A stretch of 64,000 bases of DNA from G963663525 sp963663525 (GCA_963663525.2 CAXXHC010000004.1:1178001-1242000); one strand, 5' to 3'. Numbered from the stretch's first letter, positions 52,726-62,055 are shown. Program-made: numbers and translations. Notes: a model not told the origin generated them from the letters alone.

Positions 52726-53979
52726 CTAGGAACGGGTGAAATATCCCGGTTGATAGGTGAAAGATTCCAGGATGCCGCGAACGTCTTCCTTGGTCGGTTC
52801 TCCCAGTTTCATATAGGCGGGCTCGATCGGTTCCAGCATATCGAAATGGCGGAAAATCTCTTCCGGCAGCCACTCGACGCATTGGGTGCTTCCGGCAGGC
52901 TTGATGGAAAGTCCGACGGGTTGGAAGAGATTCACGTAGTTGTTCGTGGGCTCATGGTACAGATCGAGGAAAATCCCCGTGAAACTGGCGAAAGAGTATT
53001 CCCGATACATGGGGGAACGCACGGTATCGGTCAGCTTGTTCTGTTCGAGACTTGTCTTGACGATCGCGACCTTGAGCGCATCGGAGGAATAGCGAGACGA
53101 TAAAATGTATTTCATGTAGAGATTGAGTCGTTGCAGAGGAATACCCTGGGCATCCAGCGCGGTATCGGTATCGAAAATGTGGAAATACTGGTGAGTCAGA
53201 TCGAGTCCGATGGGGACGTTTCTTTTCTCGTGGTATTGGCGTACCACATCGTCCGGAAGATTCTCGATGAACGCGGGATGGAGATAGAAAAGGCTACGTC
53301 CCAACGGAGTGTGGGTCTGGGGTCGCTCCACATCGTAGGGAACATCTTCGGAAGTCAGGTTGTCGAGATCCACGATCAGCTTCACCGATTGTCCGCTCCA
53401 GTTCGGTTGAATGAACTCATTAGGAACGCTCAGCATCAGCCGGTCGTCGTCGCCGGAAATCACCAGGATCGACTGGCAGGCGTCGTCGTATACCTGCCGG
53501 AACGGACTCAGCACGCTCATCAGGTGGCCGCAATCGGTGGAGAATTCCTGCTGTAAAGGTCGCCAGATACTCCCGAACGACCCACCATGGGGGCCGGGAA
53601 GATACCCGGTGTGGGCTCCACCGAAATCGACGTTGATGGCGCCATGGTGAACGGCTGCGCCGACGCTGTTCTGGTTGAACATTCCGCCGATGCCTCCCTT
53701 GTCGAAGGGATATTGTCCGGTGTAGCCGTAAATCGCCAACGTCGCCCCGAAGACGGATTCGTCCGCGCATTTCCACTGGCAGGGAAGCGTTTTGTCGGGA
53801 ACGTAGCGAAAGCCCGTTTTCTCTACCGTTTCGCTTTGGAGAAAGCGCAGTGCACGGCCTACGAAATCGCCGAACAGATACGGCGGATTCGAGAAAAGCG
53901 TGCGTGTTTCCTGAATTTTCGGCAAGAACGCATTGGGCTCGCAGTACGAGGGCAACCAGGTCCGATTGGTCCTTGTCAT
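52726..53979 (-). CDS. putative beta-type carbonic anhydrase, LCIB-like
   Basis: The start MTRTNRTWLPSYCEP is chosen for its CGGAGGAAAAGACG ribosome site (the ORF also has an upstream ATG at 54003); it gives 417 residues. Three features match the LCIB/CsoSCA-like beta-carbonic anhydrases: WKCADES near residue 71 (like CRDE), AAVHHGAINVDF near residue 111 (like ALHHAP) and STDCGHLMSVL near residue 150 (like ACGAL). The expected zinc ligands are Cys, His and Cys. The remaining 250 residues, e.g. FIENLPDDVVRQYHEKRNVP, have no recognised family. If correct it would interconvert CO2 and bicarbonate in the cytoplasm. This is a motif-level call and could be wrong. Confidence 0.45.
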   Translation of the reverse strand: MTRTNRTWLPSYCEPNAFLPKIQETRTLFSNPPYLFGDFVGRALRFLQSETVEKTGFRYVPDKTLPCQWKCADESVFGATLAIYGYTGQYPFDKGGIGGMFNQNSVGAAVHHGAINVDFGGAHTGYLPGPHGGSFGSIWRPLQQEFSTDCGHLMSVLSPFRQVYDDACQSILVISGDDDRLMLSVPNEFIQPNWSGQSVKLIVDLDNLTSEDVPYDVERPQTHTPLGRSLFYLHPAFIENLPDDVVRQYHEKRNVPIGLDLTHQYFHIFDTDTALDAQGIPLQRLNLYMKYILSSRYSSDALKVAIVKTSLEQNKLTDTVRSPMYREYSFASFTGIFLDLYHEPTNNYVNLFQPVGLSIKPAGSTQCVEWLPEEIFRHFDMLEPIEPAYMKLGEPTKEDVRGILESFTYQPGYFTRS

Positions 53980-54103
53980 CGTCTTTTCCTCCGGGATGTT
54001 CATTCACGTGAAAAATAGAAATGGAATAGCACCGAGAACAATTTAAATTTATCCTAAGGAAAATGCGGGATGTCAAGGAAACGAATCAGATAGGACAAAA
54101 CGA

Positions 54104-54138
54104 CGAACGGCGCATCCTGGTGAAGGATGCGCCGTTCG
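54104..54138 (-). terminator. terminator after the small membrane protein gene
   Basis: Bases 54104-54118 and 54124-54138 are exact complements (15 bp) with a 5-base loop, directly downstream of the minus-strand gene that ends at 54141. The minus-strand flank is T-rich (TCGTTTTG). Confidence 0.85.
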
Positions 54139-54140
54139 TT

Positions 54141-54548
54141 TCAATTCGAGCAGATATTGCACTGGGCCGTGTAGGCATACGTCGGGCTGTCGAAACTTTC
54201 AGGCATACGAATTTTCCAGGTCATCTCCAGTCGCGAGCGATCCTCGCAGATAGCGAACATGCGAAACGGTTCTTCGTCTCCCGCCATTACCTGGTCGGTA
54301 AAAACGGGATGGGAAGGATTCAACTCGAAACGCGCGCCGCGCCACTCTCCTTCTAAATGGGTGGCGTTGCAGCACCGCGCGAAACATTCCGGCGAAAGCG
54401 CCACTTTCACCGTTCCGTTGCGAATCACTTCGCCCGAAAACAATTCCGCCTGAAGCATACCCATGAGTACCGGAATCATCAAAGCGATTCCCATCGTTGC
54501 CAGCCAGCCGGGACGCCGCCGTCCACGGCCAGAAAATGGACGTTTCAT
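54141..54548 (-). CDS. small secreted or membrane-anchored protein, unknown function
   Basis: The start MKRPFSGRGRRR (54548) has AAGGAGAAATCGACC upstream. The 135-residue protein has a basic N terminus, one hydrophobic segment (WLATMGIALMIPVLMGML, about 15-32) and a periplasmic part with the cysteine motifs CFARCC near 57 and CNICSN at the end. No family is recognised. It is followed by a strong terminator. The cysteine pairs suggest a disulfide or metal role. Confidence 0.6.
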   Translation of the reverse strand: MKRPFSGRGRRRPGWLATMGIALMIPVLMGMLQAELFSGEVIRNGTVKVALSPECFARCCNATHLEGEWRGARFELNPSHPVFTDQVMAGDEEPFRMFAICEDRSRLEMTWKIRMPESFDSPTYAYTAQCNICSN

Positions 54549-54846
54549 GGTCGATTTCTCCTTGTTTCGAACCTTCACTTTTCACGATGCAGCGGATTTC
54601 GCAATTGTCAGCATGGTTCGCGTATCTTCCCAAGGTGTCAAACTGGAGAATATGGGGCATGGGGCCCCGGGTCGAAATGGCTTTTCTGCTTTGTCGCGCC
54701 GTATCGGTAGGTATCAGGTACGAAACGATGTCGTACGAATCGATATTCGGTCCTCGTTCTCGTTTGTCAATGAACGAAAAAGCTCCCCTAAACTAGAATG
54801 ATGAGCTTTTAAAAAGAAAATCGGATAGGGTTGGGCAAACAAAGAC

Positions 54847-54880
54847 CCCCGCAAGAGAAATCCCCCCGCCTCTTGCGGGG
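54847..54880. terminator. GC-rich hairpin in the 54549-54962 gap
   Basis: CCCCGCAAGAG (54847-54857) pairs exactly with 54870-54880 across a 12-base loop. It lies 83 bases beyond the end of the small minus-strand ORF at 54963 and has no strong T run next to it. It could terminate that ORF's transcript. Nothing else is seen in this gap. Confidence 0.5.
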
Positions 54881-54962
54881 TGACTGCGAGGAAACCAAGA
54901 TTTTTTGGGACTCGCCACGGGCCCCGCAGTCTTCCCTTGCTAATGAAAAACACGTGCCATTT

Positions 54963-55154
54963 TCATTTGTGTTTTAATTTCACGGCTTTATCGTAGAAAC
55001 GAATCGTCGTGACCTGCGACGGCCAGCGCCAGCGCCCGACATTTTTGTCGTACTGTAAAGGAAAATACTGGTCGTAATAGGAACACCACTGAATATGGTC
55101 GCCAAACAATTCTGCGGAAAGCATGATGGTCGGCTTATTTGGAACGATTTTCAC
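54963..55154 (-). CDS. small hypothetical protein
   Basis: The 63-residue ORF starts with GTG and has GGAG seven bases upstream. It contains LSAELFGDHIQWCSYYDQYF and RWRWPSQVTTIRFYDKAV, with many aromatics and no signal peptide, and resembles no family I know. The length, unusual start and AT-rich surroundings leave real doubt. Confidence 0.4.
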   Translation of the reverse strand: MKIVPNKPTIMLSAELFGDHIQWCSYYDQYFPLQYDKNVGRWRWPSQVTTIRFYDKAVKLKHK

Positions 55155-55645
55155 TTTAAATCTCCAGATGTCGCTCAGTTTTCATTCGTCATATTCGAAT
55201 CACTCTCGAACTCACAACCAAATAATCTTTGCAAACCTTATGCCATGTAGCAATTTTCAAAAACCCTGCTGAATGGCCATATTTCGATATCTTCAAGCCT
55301 TCGCGAAAAAGGCATCAAGTGCCATATTGGTGTACCGTTCTCGGTAAAGGTGCAAAAAAAGCGTGAAATTCCAGTTCGGCTTGAGAAAACGCTCCTTTCT
55401 TCAAAGAATCTGAAAGAGAATCAAAGAACTTCCTCGTCTCCTCATGTCGAGAAATCGTCGTTTCCGTCCCGTTTCCGTCGCGTCGGAAACCAAGAGTTTT
55501 TTTACCCTTCACGTTTTTCGTTCCGCAGTTTTTATATGGAACTCCGCAAGCTTTGACGCCTTCCGCTTTCGTGGCCGCGTGAAGTTGACATTTCTCCGTA
55601 TTCCAGGGTACTTTTGGAATGGAAATTCCAACGAAGGAGGCGAGG
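55155..55645. other. intergenic region with no recognised feature
   Basis: This 491-base stretch before the AOR gene is AT-richer than the flanking genes. Short ORFs in it lack ribosome sites and codon bias. The last bases contain the AAGGAGGCGAGG ribosome site for the next gene. No promoter, repeat or hairpin stands out. Confidence 0.6.
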
Positions 55646-57523
55646 ATGGCGAACGGGTATATGGGCCAGGTTCTGGACGTGGATCTGAGCACCGGAAAAA
55701 GCGAAATCAAACCTTTGAACGACGACGTGCGTCAGTACATCGGAGGCAAAGGCTACTCGACTCGTATGCTGTACGACATGACCGAGCCCGGCATCGACGC
55801 CCTTGGCCCGGACAATCCACTGATTTTCGGCACCGGTCCCTATAATGGTACCTACGGCGTGCAGTCCACACGGTTTTCCGTCGTGGCGAAATCCCCGCTG
55901 ACCGGTGCGATCGGCAACGCCACCTGCGGTGGCGACTTCGCCAACACGATGAAGAAAGCGGGCTACGATTTCATCGTGATTCGGGGCAAATCCGAGAAAC
56001 CCGTTTACCTCGACGTGAACGAAGAGGGGGCGACGGTCAAACCCGCCGACGAGTACTGGGGCATGACCACCGGCGAGGTTCAAAAGCAGTTCCCGAAAGG
56101 CACCCACGCGGCGGTGATCGGCCCGGCGGGCGAGAACCAGGTGCTGTACGCCTCGATTATCTCCGGCAGGCGTGCGGCGGGACGCAGCGGACTCGGCGCG
56201 GTGATGGGCTCGAAAATGCTCAAGGCCGTGGTCTGCAAGGGCAGTAAAAAGGTTGAGGTCGCCCGACGCGAGAAGTTTAAAAATCTCAACAAGTGGATGA
56301 TAAATTACTACAAAAACCACTCCGTCAACGGTCAGATTCTGCCTTCGATGGGCACGGCGAACCTTCTGATGACCACGGCGGGGAAAAACATCCTGCCGAC
56401 GCTCAATTTTCAGAAAGGAACCCACCGGCTGGCCTGGCAGATCTCCGGCGAGCGCCTTCGCGACGAATACCTCGAAGGCCGCGAAGGCTGCACCTCGTGC
56501 CCGATCCGTTGCGGACGCAAACTAAAATCCTCGGCTCCCGGTTCGAGTGTAAAAGGGCCGGAATACGAAACGCTGGCCCTGAATGGCTCCAACCTCGGAA
56601 TTTTCGATCTCGATGCGGTTCTGAAACAAAACGAGATGCTCGACGAGTTGGGCATGGACTCCATTTCGGCGGGCGGCACGCTGGCCTACGCCATGGAAGC
56701 CAACGAAAAAGGCATGTGGAACAACGGCCTGAAATTCGGCGACGTAGCTGCCGTGGAAAAGGCGTTGGAAGATATCGCCTACCGTCGGGGCGTCGGGGAC
56801 GAACTCGCCCAGGGAAGCTATCGGCTGGCGCAGAAATACGGCGGCGAGGAATTCGCCATTCAAGTCAAGGGCTTGGAGATGGCGGGCTACGATCCGCGCG
56901 GCTGTTACGGACAAGGACTGGAGTATGCCACCACCAACCGGGGCGGCTGCCACATCAATGGCGCAGTAATGGCCTTGGAGGCGACCGGGCTGCTGTCGGT
57001 CGATCCGCTTTCCATCGGCGCCAAGCCCGAACTGGTGATTTTCCAGCAAAACCTGATGGCGGCGATCAATGCGATGATTATCTGCACGTTTTCGGCTTAT
57101 GGCGTCGTACCGTCCATTGCGGGGGATCTCGATCCGCAGGGAGCGGTCTACAACGGCTTGAGCACCATCGTGAAAAACTCCGGGCCGGTGCTGCAACTGG
57201 TGCTGAAAATGAAACCTTTCCTTCCGGTGCTGTGGTACGAAAAATACCTGGGCTACGTCACCGGGGAATCCTACTCGCTGGGTCGTCTGACAGAATCCGG
57301 CGAACGGAACTTCAACATGGAGCGGTTATTCAACGTCCGGGAAGGGTTCAGTTTCAAGGAAGACACCCTGCCCCGCCGTTTACTCGACGAACCGCTGTTC
57401 GACGAACAGACCAAAGGCGTGCCCCTGGGGGACATGCTGCCGAAATATTACAAGACCCGTGGATGGTCGCCGGACGGCATTCCCACGGACCGCACCCTCG
57501 ACCGCTTGCAGATCCGGAGGTAA
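55646..57523 (+). CDS. tungsten-type aldehyde:ferredoxin oxidoreductase
   Basis: AOR enzymes oxidise aldehydes to acids, or run the reverse, using a tungstopterin and a [4Fe-4S] cluster with ferredoxin. The 625-residue protein (from MANGYMGQVLDVDLSTG; ribosome site AAGGAGGCGAGG) has the N-terminal pterin-binding features VDLSTGKSEIKPL, YIGGKGYSTRML and GPYNGTYGVQSTRFSVVAKSP, with TGAIGNATCGGDF. The cluster ligands CTSCPIRCGRK are near residue 280, and a fourth cysteine is in MIICTFSAYG near 475. It heads an operon with a MoaD-like protein and a ModE-like regulator, the known arrangement for these enzymes. The paralogue type (AOR, FOR, GAPOR) cannot be fixed. Confidence 0.92.
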   Translation: MANGYMGQVLDVDLSTGKSEIKPLNDDVRQYIGGKGYSTRMLYDMTEPGIDALGPDNPLIFGTGPYNGTYGVQSTRFSVVAKSPLTGAIGNATCGGDFANTMKKAGYDFIVIRGKSEKPVYLDVNEEGATVKPADEYWGMTTGEVQKQFPKGTHAAVIGPAGENQVLYASIISGRRAAGRSGLGAVMGSKMLKAVVCKGSKKVEVARREKFKNLNKWMINYYKNHSVNGQILPSMGTANLLMTTAGKNILPTLNFQKGTHRLAWQISGERLRDEYLEGREGCTSCPIRCGRKLKSSAPGSSVKGPEYETLALNGSNLGIFDLDAVLKQNEMLDELGMDSISAGGTLAYAMEANEKGMWNNGLKFGDVAAVEKALEDIAYRRGVGDELAQGSYRLAQKYGGEEFAIQVKGLEMAGYDPRGCYGQGLEYATTNRGGCHINGAVMALEATGLLSVDPLSIGAKPELVIFQQNLMAAINAMIICTFSAYGVVPSIAGDLDPQGAVYNGLSTIVKNSGPVLQLVLKMKPFLPVLWYEKYLGYVTGESYSLGRLTESGERNFNMERLFNVREGFSFKEDTLPRRLLDEPLFDEQTKGVPLGDMLPKYYKTRGWSPDGIPTDRTLDRLQIRR

Positions 57524-57525
57524 CG

Positions 57526-57771
57526 ATGGCGACCTTCATTCCCCATTTCAGACTTGCAAAATTAATGAACACCCACGAAGTGCAATGGCCCGTGGAAACG
57601 GTACAGGAGTTGCTGGAGTACGGAGTCAAGGAATTCGGACTAGATTTCCAAAAAGAATTCAAGCAGGCGACGATCACCGTCAACGGGCGCGCGATTCCCT
57701 ACCTGAAAGGCTTCAAAACTCCACTGAGTGACGCCGACGAGGTGTGGTCCGTATTGTCCACCGCCGATTGA
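57526..57771 (+). CDS. MoaD/ThiS-like ubiquitin-fold protein without terminal GG
   Basis: The 81-residue protein begins MATFIPHFRLAKLMNTHEVQ, 2 bases after the AOR stop, and has the beta-grasp pattern of MoaD/ThiS (TVQELLEYGVKEFG, then TITVNGRAIPYLKGFKTPLSDADEVWSVL). It ends STAD, whereas MoaD and ThiS end in GG, the residues thiocarboxylated by MoeB or ThiF. If the end is right it cannot be activated in the usual way and would instead be a structural subunit or a dedicated partner of AOR. Confidence 0.82.
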   Translation: MATFIPHFRLAKLMNTHEVQWPVETVQELLEYGVKEFGLDFQKEFKQATITVNGRAIPYLKGFKTPLSDADEVWSVLSTAD

Positions 57772-57778
57772 CGTTGCC

Positions 57779-58207
57779 ATGAAAAAACGCCGCCGCCGGA
57801 CGGAGGGCCTGAAAAAGGCCGAACCCGCTGAAAATACAGAGGAAACGAGTTTAAAAGCGGGAGTCCGGCTTTGGGTGGACGTAGGCGGTGCTTCTTTTTT
57901 GGGGCGAGGACGCATCGAACTGCTGAAACGCATCGACCGTGACGGCTCTATCTCCGCCGCCGCGCGTTCCCTGAACATGTCCTATCGAACCGCCTGGAAA
58001 CACATCGAATCGATGAACCGGATCACCTCGTCACCGCTCGTCACCACGGAAATCGGAGGGAGCCACGGGGGCGGAAGTCGCCTCTCTCCCCTGGGAAAAC
58101 GCCTGATCGAGATCTTCGAGCGCAGTTCGGACGATCTCGAAACCCAGGCGAAACGTATGGAAGCGGAAATCGTGCGGCTGATCCGAAATGATGAAAAACA
58201 CTCGTAA
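57779..58207 (+). CDS. ModE-type winged-helix molybdate/tungstate regulator
   Basis: From MKKRRRRTEG (57779) the 142-residue protein has a basic head and a winged helix: FLGRGRIELLKRIDRDGSIS, AAARSLNMSYRTAWKHIESM and GGSHGGGSRLSPLGKRLI. This is the N-terminal domain of ModE; there is no C-terminal molybdate-binding (TOBE) domain, so it may use DNA binding alone. A link to tungsten for the AOR is plausible from position. The start has only a weak ribosome site. Confidence 0.85.
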   Translation: MKKRRRRTEGLKKAEPAENTEETSLKAGVRLWVDVGGASFLGRGRIELLKRIDRDGSISAAARSLNMSYRTAWKHIESMNRITSSPLVTTEIGGSHGGGSRLSPLGKRLIEIFERSSDDLETQAKRMEAEIVRLIRNDEKHS

Positions 58208-58228
58208 TCACGCAATGGAGGATTTTCG

Positions 58229-59551
58229 TTGAAGTCGAAACCGGCGGTCATCAACGCCATATGGCTGGGACTTATCGTGCTGGCGGTGCTCGTCGGCATG
58301 GCGACGGGAACCATGGACGCCGTGACGAAAGCTTCGTTCGATTCGGCGAAGACCTCGGTAGATCTGGCGCTGAAACTGGTCGGAGTCATGGCCTTGTGGC
58401 TGGGTCTGATGAAAATCGCCGAGGCGGGTGGATTGATGCGCCTGATTGCCCGCGCCATCCGCCCGTTGATGGTCCGCCTGTTCCCGGAGGTTCCCGCCGA
58501 GCATCCGGCCATGGCCGCCATGATTATGAATATGGCCGCCAACATGCTGGGACTGGGCAACGCCGCCACACCGATGGGCATCAAGGCGATGATCGAACTC
58601 GACCGCCTCAACCCGGTAAAAGGTCGGGCCACCGACGCAATGTGCCTGTTTTTAGCCATCAATACCAGCAGCGTGACTTTGCTGCCACTGGGAGTCATCG
58701 GTGTGCGCGCCGCCGCCGGAGTCAGCGATCCGGCTTCGATCATCATCCCCGGACTCGTCGCCACCATCTGTTCCACGCTCGTGGCCGTGCTTGCCGCCAA
58801 ACTGCTGGCGGGTCGGGCCGCGAAACAAACCCCTGTTGCAAACGAACCCCAAGAATCCGAAGATCTTGAAAAAACAGAACTTTCCGATCTCGACACCGAC
58901 GCCCAGAACACCGTGTTCGTGCACGAAGACGGGCCGGGAAAACTAGGCAAGGCTCTGATGCTCGCCGTATTGGTCGCCGTGCCCTGCCTTGCGTTCTATC
59001 GTTTGATCGACACCAGCAATTCGGCGGCGTTTCGGGACGAATTCCTGCGGGCCTGGATCGTGCCGATGATCATGTTGGCCATCGTGGCTTTCGGCTACCT
59101 CAGAGGGGTGAAAGTCTACGAAGCCGCCACCGAAGGAGCCAAAGAAGGCTTTCAGGTGGCGATCCGTATCATCCCGTTTTTAGTGATGATTCTCGTGGCC
59201 ATCGGTATGTTCAAGGCTTCCGGGGCTTTCGCGATCCTCTCGGACGCCATCGCCCCATTGACCAATCTCGTGGGAGTTCCGGCGGAAGTGCTTCCCATGG
59301 CCCTGATGCGTCCGCTCTCGGGGTCTGGAGCATTCGGCGTAATGAGCGACATCGTGCAGAGCGCCCCGGACAGCCTTGCCGCGTTCATGGCCAGCATCAT
59401 GCAAGGAAGCACCGAGACAACCTTCTACGTGCTTGCAGTGTATTTTGGAGCGGTGGGAGTCACGCGGTCCCGGCACGCCATCGCCGCCGCTTTGCTGGCC
59501 GATGCCGCCGGGCTTTTCGTGGCCATCGTCATGGCACGGTTGATGTTCTAA
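58229..59551 (+). CDS. SpmA-SpmB fusion (spore maturation/nucleoside recognition family)
   Basis: The 440-residue membrane protein starts with TTG (ribosome site GGAGG seven bases upstream). Its first half has the SpmA pattern (NAIWLGLIVLAVLVGMATG, AANMLGLGNAATPMG, INTSSVTLLPLGVIGVRA) and its second half the SpmB pattern (KEGFQVAIRIIPFLVMILVA, LMRPLSGSGAFGVMSDI, MQGSTETTFYVLAVYFGAVG). About residues 200-235 form an acidic linker. Fused SpmA/SpmB proteins occur in non-sporulating bacteria; the substrate is unknown. It lies 21 bases after the ModE-like gene and probably belongs to that operon. Confidence 0.9.
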   Translation: MKSKPAVINAIWLGLIVLAVLVGMATGTMDAVTKASFDSAKTSVDLALKLVGVMALWLGLMKIAEAGGLMRLIARAIRPLMVRLFPEVPAEHPAMAAMIMNMAANMLGLGNAATPMGIKAMIELDRLNPVKGRATDAMCLFLAINTSSVTLLPLGVIGVRAAAGVSDPASIIIPGLVATICSTLVAVLAAKLLAGRAAKQTPVANEPQESEDLEKTELSDLDTDAQNTVFVHEDGPGKLGKALMLAVLVAVPCLAFYRLIDTSNSAAFRDEFLRAWIVPMIMLAIVAFGYLRGVKVYEAATEGAKEGFQVAIRIIPFLVMILVAIGMFKASGAFAILSDAIAPLTNLVGVPAEVLPMALMRPLSGSGAFGVMSDIVQSAPDSLAAFMASIMQGSTETTFYVLAVYFGAVGVTRSRHAIAAALLADAAGLFVAIVMARLMF

Positions 59552-59562
59552 CTTATTGAAAT

Positions 59563-61920
59563 TCAGTCGGAAAACAGGTCGTCGTTCGTCTCCGCGTCGT
59601 TCGTTTTCACGTCCTTTTTCGATGGAGAAATGCTTCGAGTGGAGACGGTCGAATCGTCGAGCGGATAGCGTTCCTGCAAGCGTCGGCGCAACTCTCGACA
59701 GAAGCCGGTTTTTTGCTCTTCGGTGTCGAGTGGCGTTTCCGAGGTATACAGCTTCACGGGCGTGGAAGTGCCTGTTTGCGTCCACTCGGCGACGACGACT
59801 CCGTTTTCGGTTTTCAGTTCGACATCCGCGTCCGCTTGCTCGTCCTCATCTTCCAACATCTTGAAACGATAGAGGTTTTCGACGACATCCCGGCATCGGG
59901 CAACCGTTTCTTTCGCTTCGGATGCATCTTCGCCATGGATATATACCGTGGTGCGGGGCATCCACCACAGGCTGATTGCGGGAATGAACGTGATCGCCAA
60001 AAGCAGGGTCAGCATGACTCCCAAAAACGGCAGGGCGGCGCGGTAGATATCGGTGACGGCGCGTTTGAACGTAAAGGCCGAAATGAACAGGTTCAACCCG
60101 ATAGGAGGCGTAGAATAGCCGATCTCCAGATTGACGAGAAAAATCACCCCCAAATGCAGCGGTTCGATGCCGAAACGGGCCAGAAGTTCCGGGAAACAGA
60201 CCAACGGTGCCACCACCAGAATGGCCGAAAAAATGTCCATCAGGCAGCCAACAATCAGCAAAAACAGATTGAGCATCAGCAGAAACACGACGCGGTTCTG
60301 CGTGAATCCCAGCAACGTGTCGGCGACCAGGCGGGCCGTTTGGGCATTGATGAAGTAGCTGGTCAGCGACTGCGCCGCCGCCACGATAATCAGCACCCCG
60401 CCACACAGCAGCATCGCTTCCCGCACTAGGCCGGGAACGTCTCGAACTATTTGGATTTCCTTGCGAATTCCCGTTTCTGCCAGAAACACCCAGGCCGCTG
60501 CCACAAGCGCCGCATCCGCCGCCGTGCCCCATCCCCCGAAGATCACGCCCAGAATGAGCACCGGCACGAGGAGTTCGCTCCAGGTGTTTTTCAGGGCTCG
60601 CAAACCCTCCGTAAAGGAGAAGGTACCTCGCATAAACAAAGCGTCGGGAGCCTTTTTGCGAATCAGCCAGATCGAAAACAGCGCGGCGGCGACGACATCG
60701 AGCAAGGCCGGAACCAGCCCGGAAAGGAAAAGGTCGTCCACGCGAATCGGCAACCGCGCCGCACTGGTGGCGATGAACGCGAAGAGAATCACCGGAAGCG
60801 AAGGAGGAAATAAAAGTCCCCGACTTCCCGCCGTGGTGAGCAAGCCCAAGTTGAAGCGTTCCGGGTATTTTTCCAACATGAGCATCGGCAGCAACAAACC
60901 GCCCAACGCTACGATGGTTACGCCCGAAACCCCCGTAATCGCAGTGAAAAACGCACAAGCTACCAGGGACGCCACCGCCATTCCCGCAGGCAACCAGCCC
61001 AACCAGGCGCGCGCCGCCTGCACGATCCGGCCCGGAATGTCTTTTTGCGCGAGAAAGGTTCCCGCCAACGTGAAAAACGGAATCGCCAGCAGGATTTCGG
61101 CGCTCGAAGACCCCAGCTTCTCGCCAATGGGTATCATTACCTGCGTAAACGAAAACGACACCCAGGAATCGAGCGCCGCCTCCCTCCAGTGTCCGAGCAT
61201 GGAAAACAGGAAGAGCGACACGAACAGGGGTGCACCGGCCAACGTACTCAACAATATCAAGATGAATAGCGCCAGATGCGCCCACGAGCCGGGCAAGGCC
61301 CACGCCACTCCCCACACCAAGACGAATAACCCCGCGAAACGCCACGGTTTTTCGATCTCCGTAAGCGTTTCCACGCCGTGTCGGGCAAAGCTGAGCATCA
61401 TGGAGAACGGCCCGTACAGAAATACCCAGGAAAAGACAATGGCCGCCACGCCGGGAATCGTCGGATCGGCGCGTAGCGAAAATACGCCGGAGGCGTCGAA
61501 GAGATCTCGCGCCACGTAGCCTAGACAACCTACGAAAACCAGTGCCGAAGCCGCGAAACTCAACCAGGCGACGGCGGCTTCGGCAAGCTTTTTCCGTTTG
61601 GGAGAAAGCACACGTGAAAGGACGTCGATTTTCACGTGTCGCCCGTGCTTGGCGCAATAACCCGCACCCAAAAAGACGAGCCATAAAAACAACTTACGTA
61701 ATAGATCGCGGCTCCAGACGAGTTCCGTCAGCCACTGGGAAGCCCATGCCTGAACCACGATATACGCAAGTCCCAGCAGCAGCATGATACCCAGCACAGC
61801 CACGAGCATCGTTCCTTCGAACGCTTTGAGAAGGTTTTCCAGTCGGGCGAGTTGTCGGTGCAGACGCTCCATGGGGCGGACATCGCTGAGGTTGGAGTTG
61901 AAATCGGAACAGGAGTTCAT
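59563..61920 (-). CDS. fused TRAP transporter DctQ-DctM protein with C-terminal extension
   Basis: The chosen start MNSCSDFNSNLSD (ribosome site AGGAACG) gives about 785 residues. Residues about 25-205 are the small DctQ-type membrane subunit and about 215-660 the large DctM-type permease, with IPFFTLAGTFLAQK, GLLFPPSLPVILFAFI and IGYSTPPIGLNLFISAF. TRAP systems take up organic acids with sodium ions. The last 115 residues form a soluble charged region (YIHGEDASEAKETVARCRDV, then LYTSETPLDTEEQKTGF) that I do not know from other TRAP proteins. No substrate-binding protein gene lies beside it. Confidence 0.9.
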   Translation of the reverse strand: MNSCSDFNSNLSDVRPMERLHRQLARLENLLKAFEGTMLVAVLGIMLLLGLAYIVVQAWASQWLTELVWSRDLLRKLFLWLVFLGAGYCAKHGRHVKIDVLSRVLSPKRKKLAEAAVAWLSFAASALVFVGCLGYVARDLFDASGVFSLRADPTIPGVAAIVFSWVFLYGPFSMMLSFARHGVETLTEIEKPWRFAGLFVLVWGVAWALPGSWAHLALFILILLSTLAGAPLFVSLFLFSMLGHWREAALDSWVSFSFTQVMIPIGEKLGSSSAEILLAIPFFTLAGTFLAQKDIPGRIVQAARAWLGWLPAGMAVASLVACAFFTAITGVSGVTIVALGGLLLPMLMLEKYPERFNLGLLTTAGSRGLLFPPSLPVILFAFIATSAARLPIRVDDLFLSGLVPALLDVVAAALFSIWLIRKKAPDALFMRGTFSFTEGLRALKNTWSELLVPVLILGVIFGGWGTAADAALVAAAWVFLAETGIRKEIQIVRDVPGLVREAMLLCGGVLIIVAAAQSLTSYFINAQTARLVADTLLGFTQNRVVFLLMLNLFLLIVGCLMDIFSAILVVAPLVCFPELLARFGIEPLHLGVIFLVNLEIGYSTPPIGLNLFISAFTFKRAVTDIYRAALPFLGVMLTLLLAITFIPAISLWWMPRTTVYIHGEDASEAKETVARCRDVVENLYRFKMLEDEDEQADADVELKTENGVVVAEWTQTGTSTPVKLYTSETPLDTEEQKTGFCRELRRRLQERYPLDDSTVSTRSISPSKKDVKTNDAETNDDLFSD

Positions 61921-62055
61921 GAACGTTCCTACCACCGACCGGCGGCAGGTGTCGAGTTTTGACCCGATTTTTCACGAAAAATGCAACCTTTCCCCCGGAT
62001 CGGGGCTCTATCATTACAACTGAAAACAAACGTTTTACGTTGCGAGGAGGTTGTC

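Noticed and set aside
56293..57771. 492-codon ORF overlapping the AOR gene in another frame
   Set aside because: Its first part is an out-of-frame shadow of AOR; only its last 81 codons (57526-57771) are real, as the MoaD-like gene.
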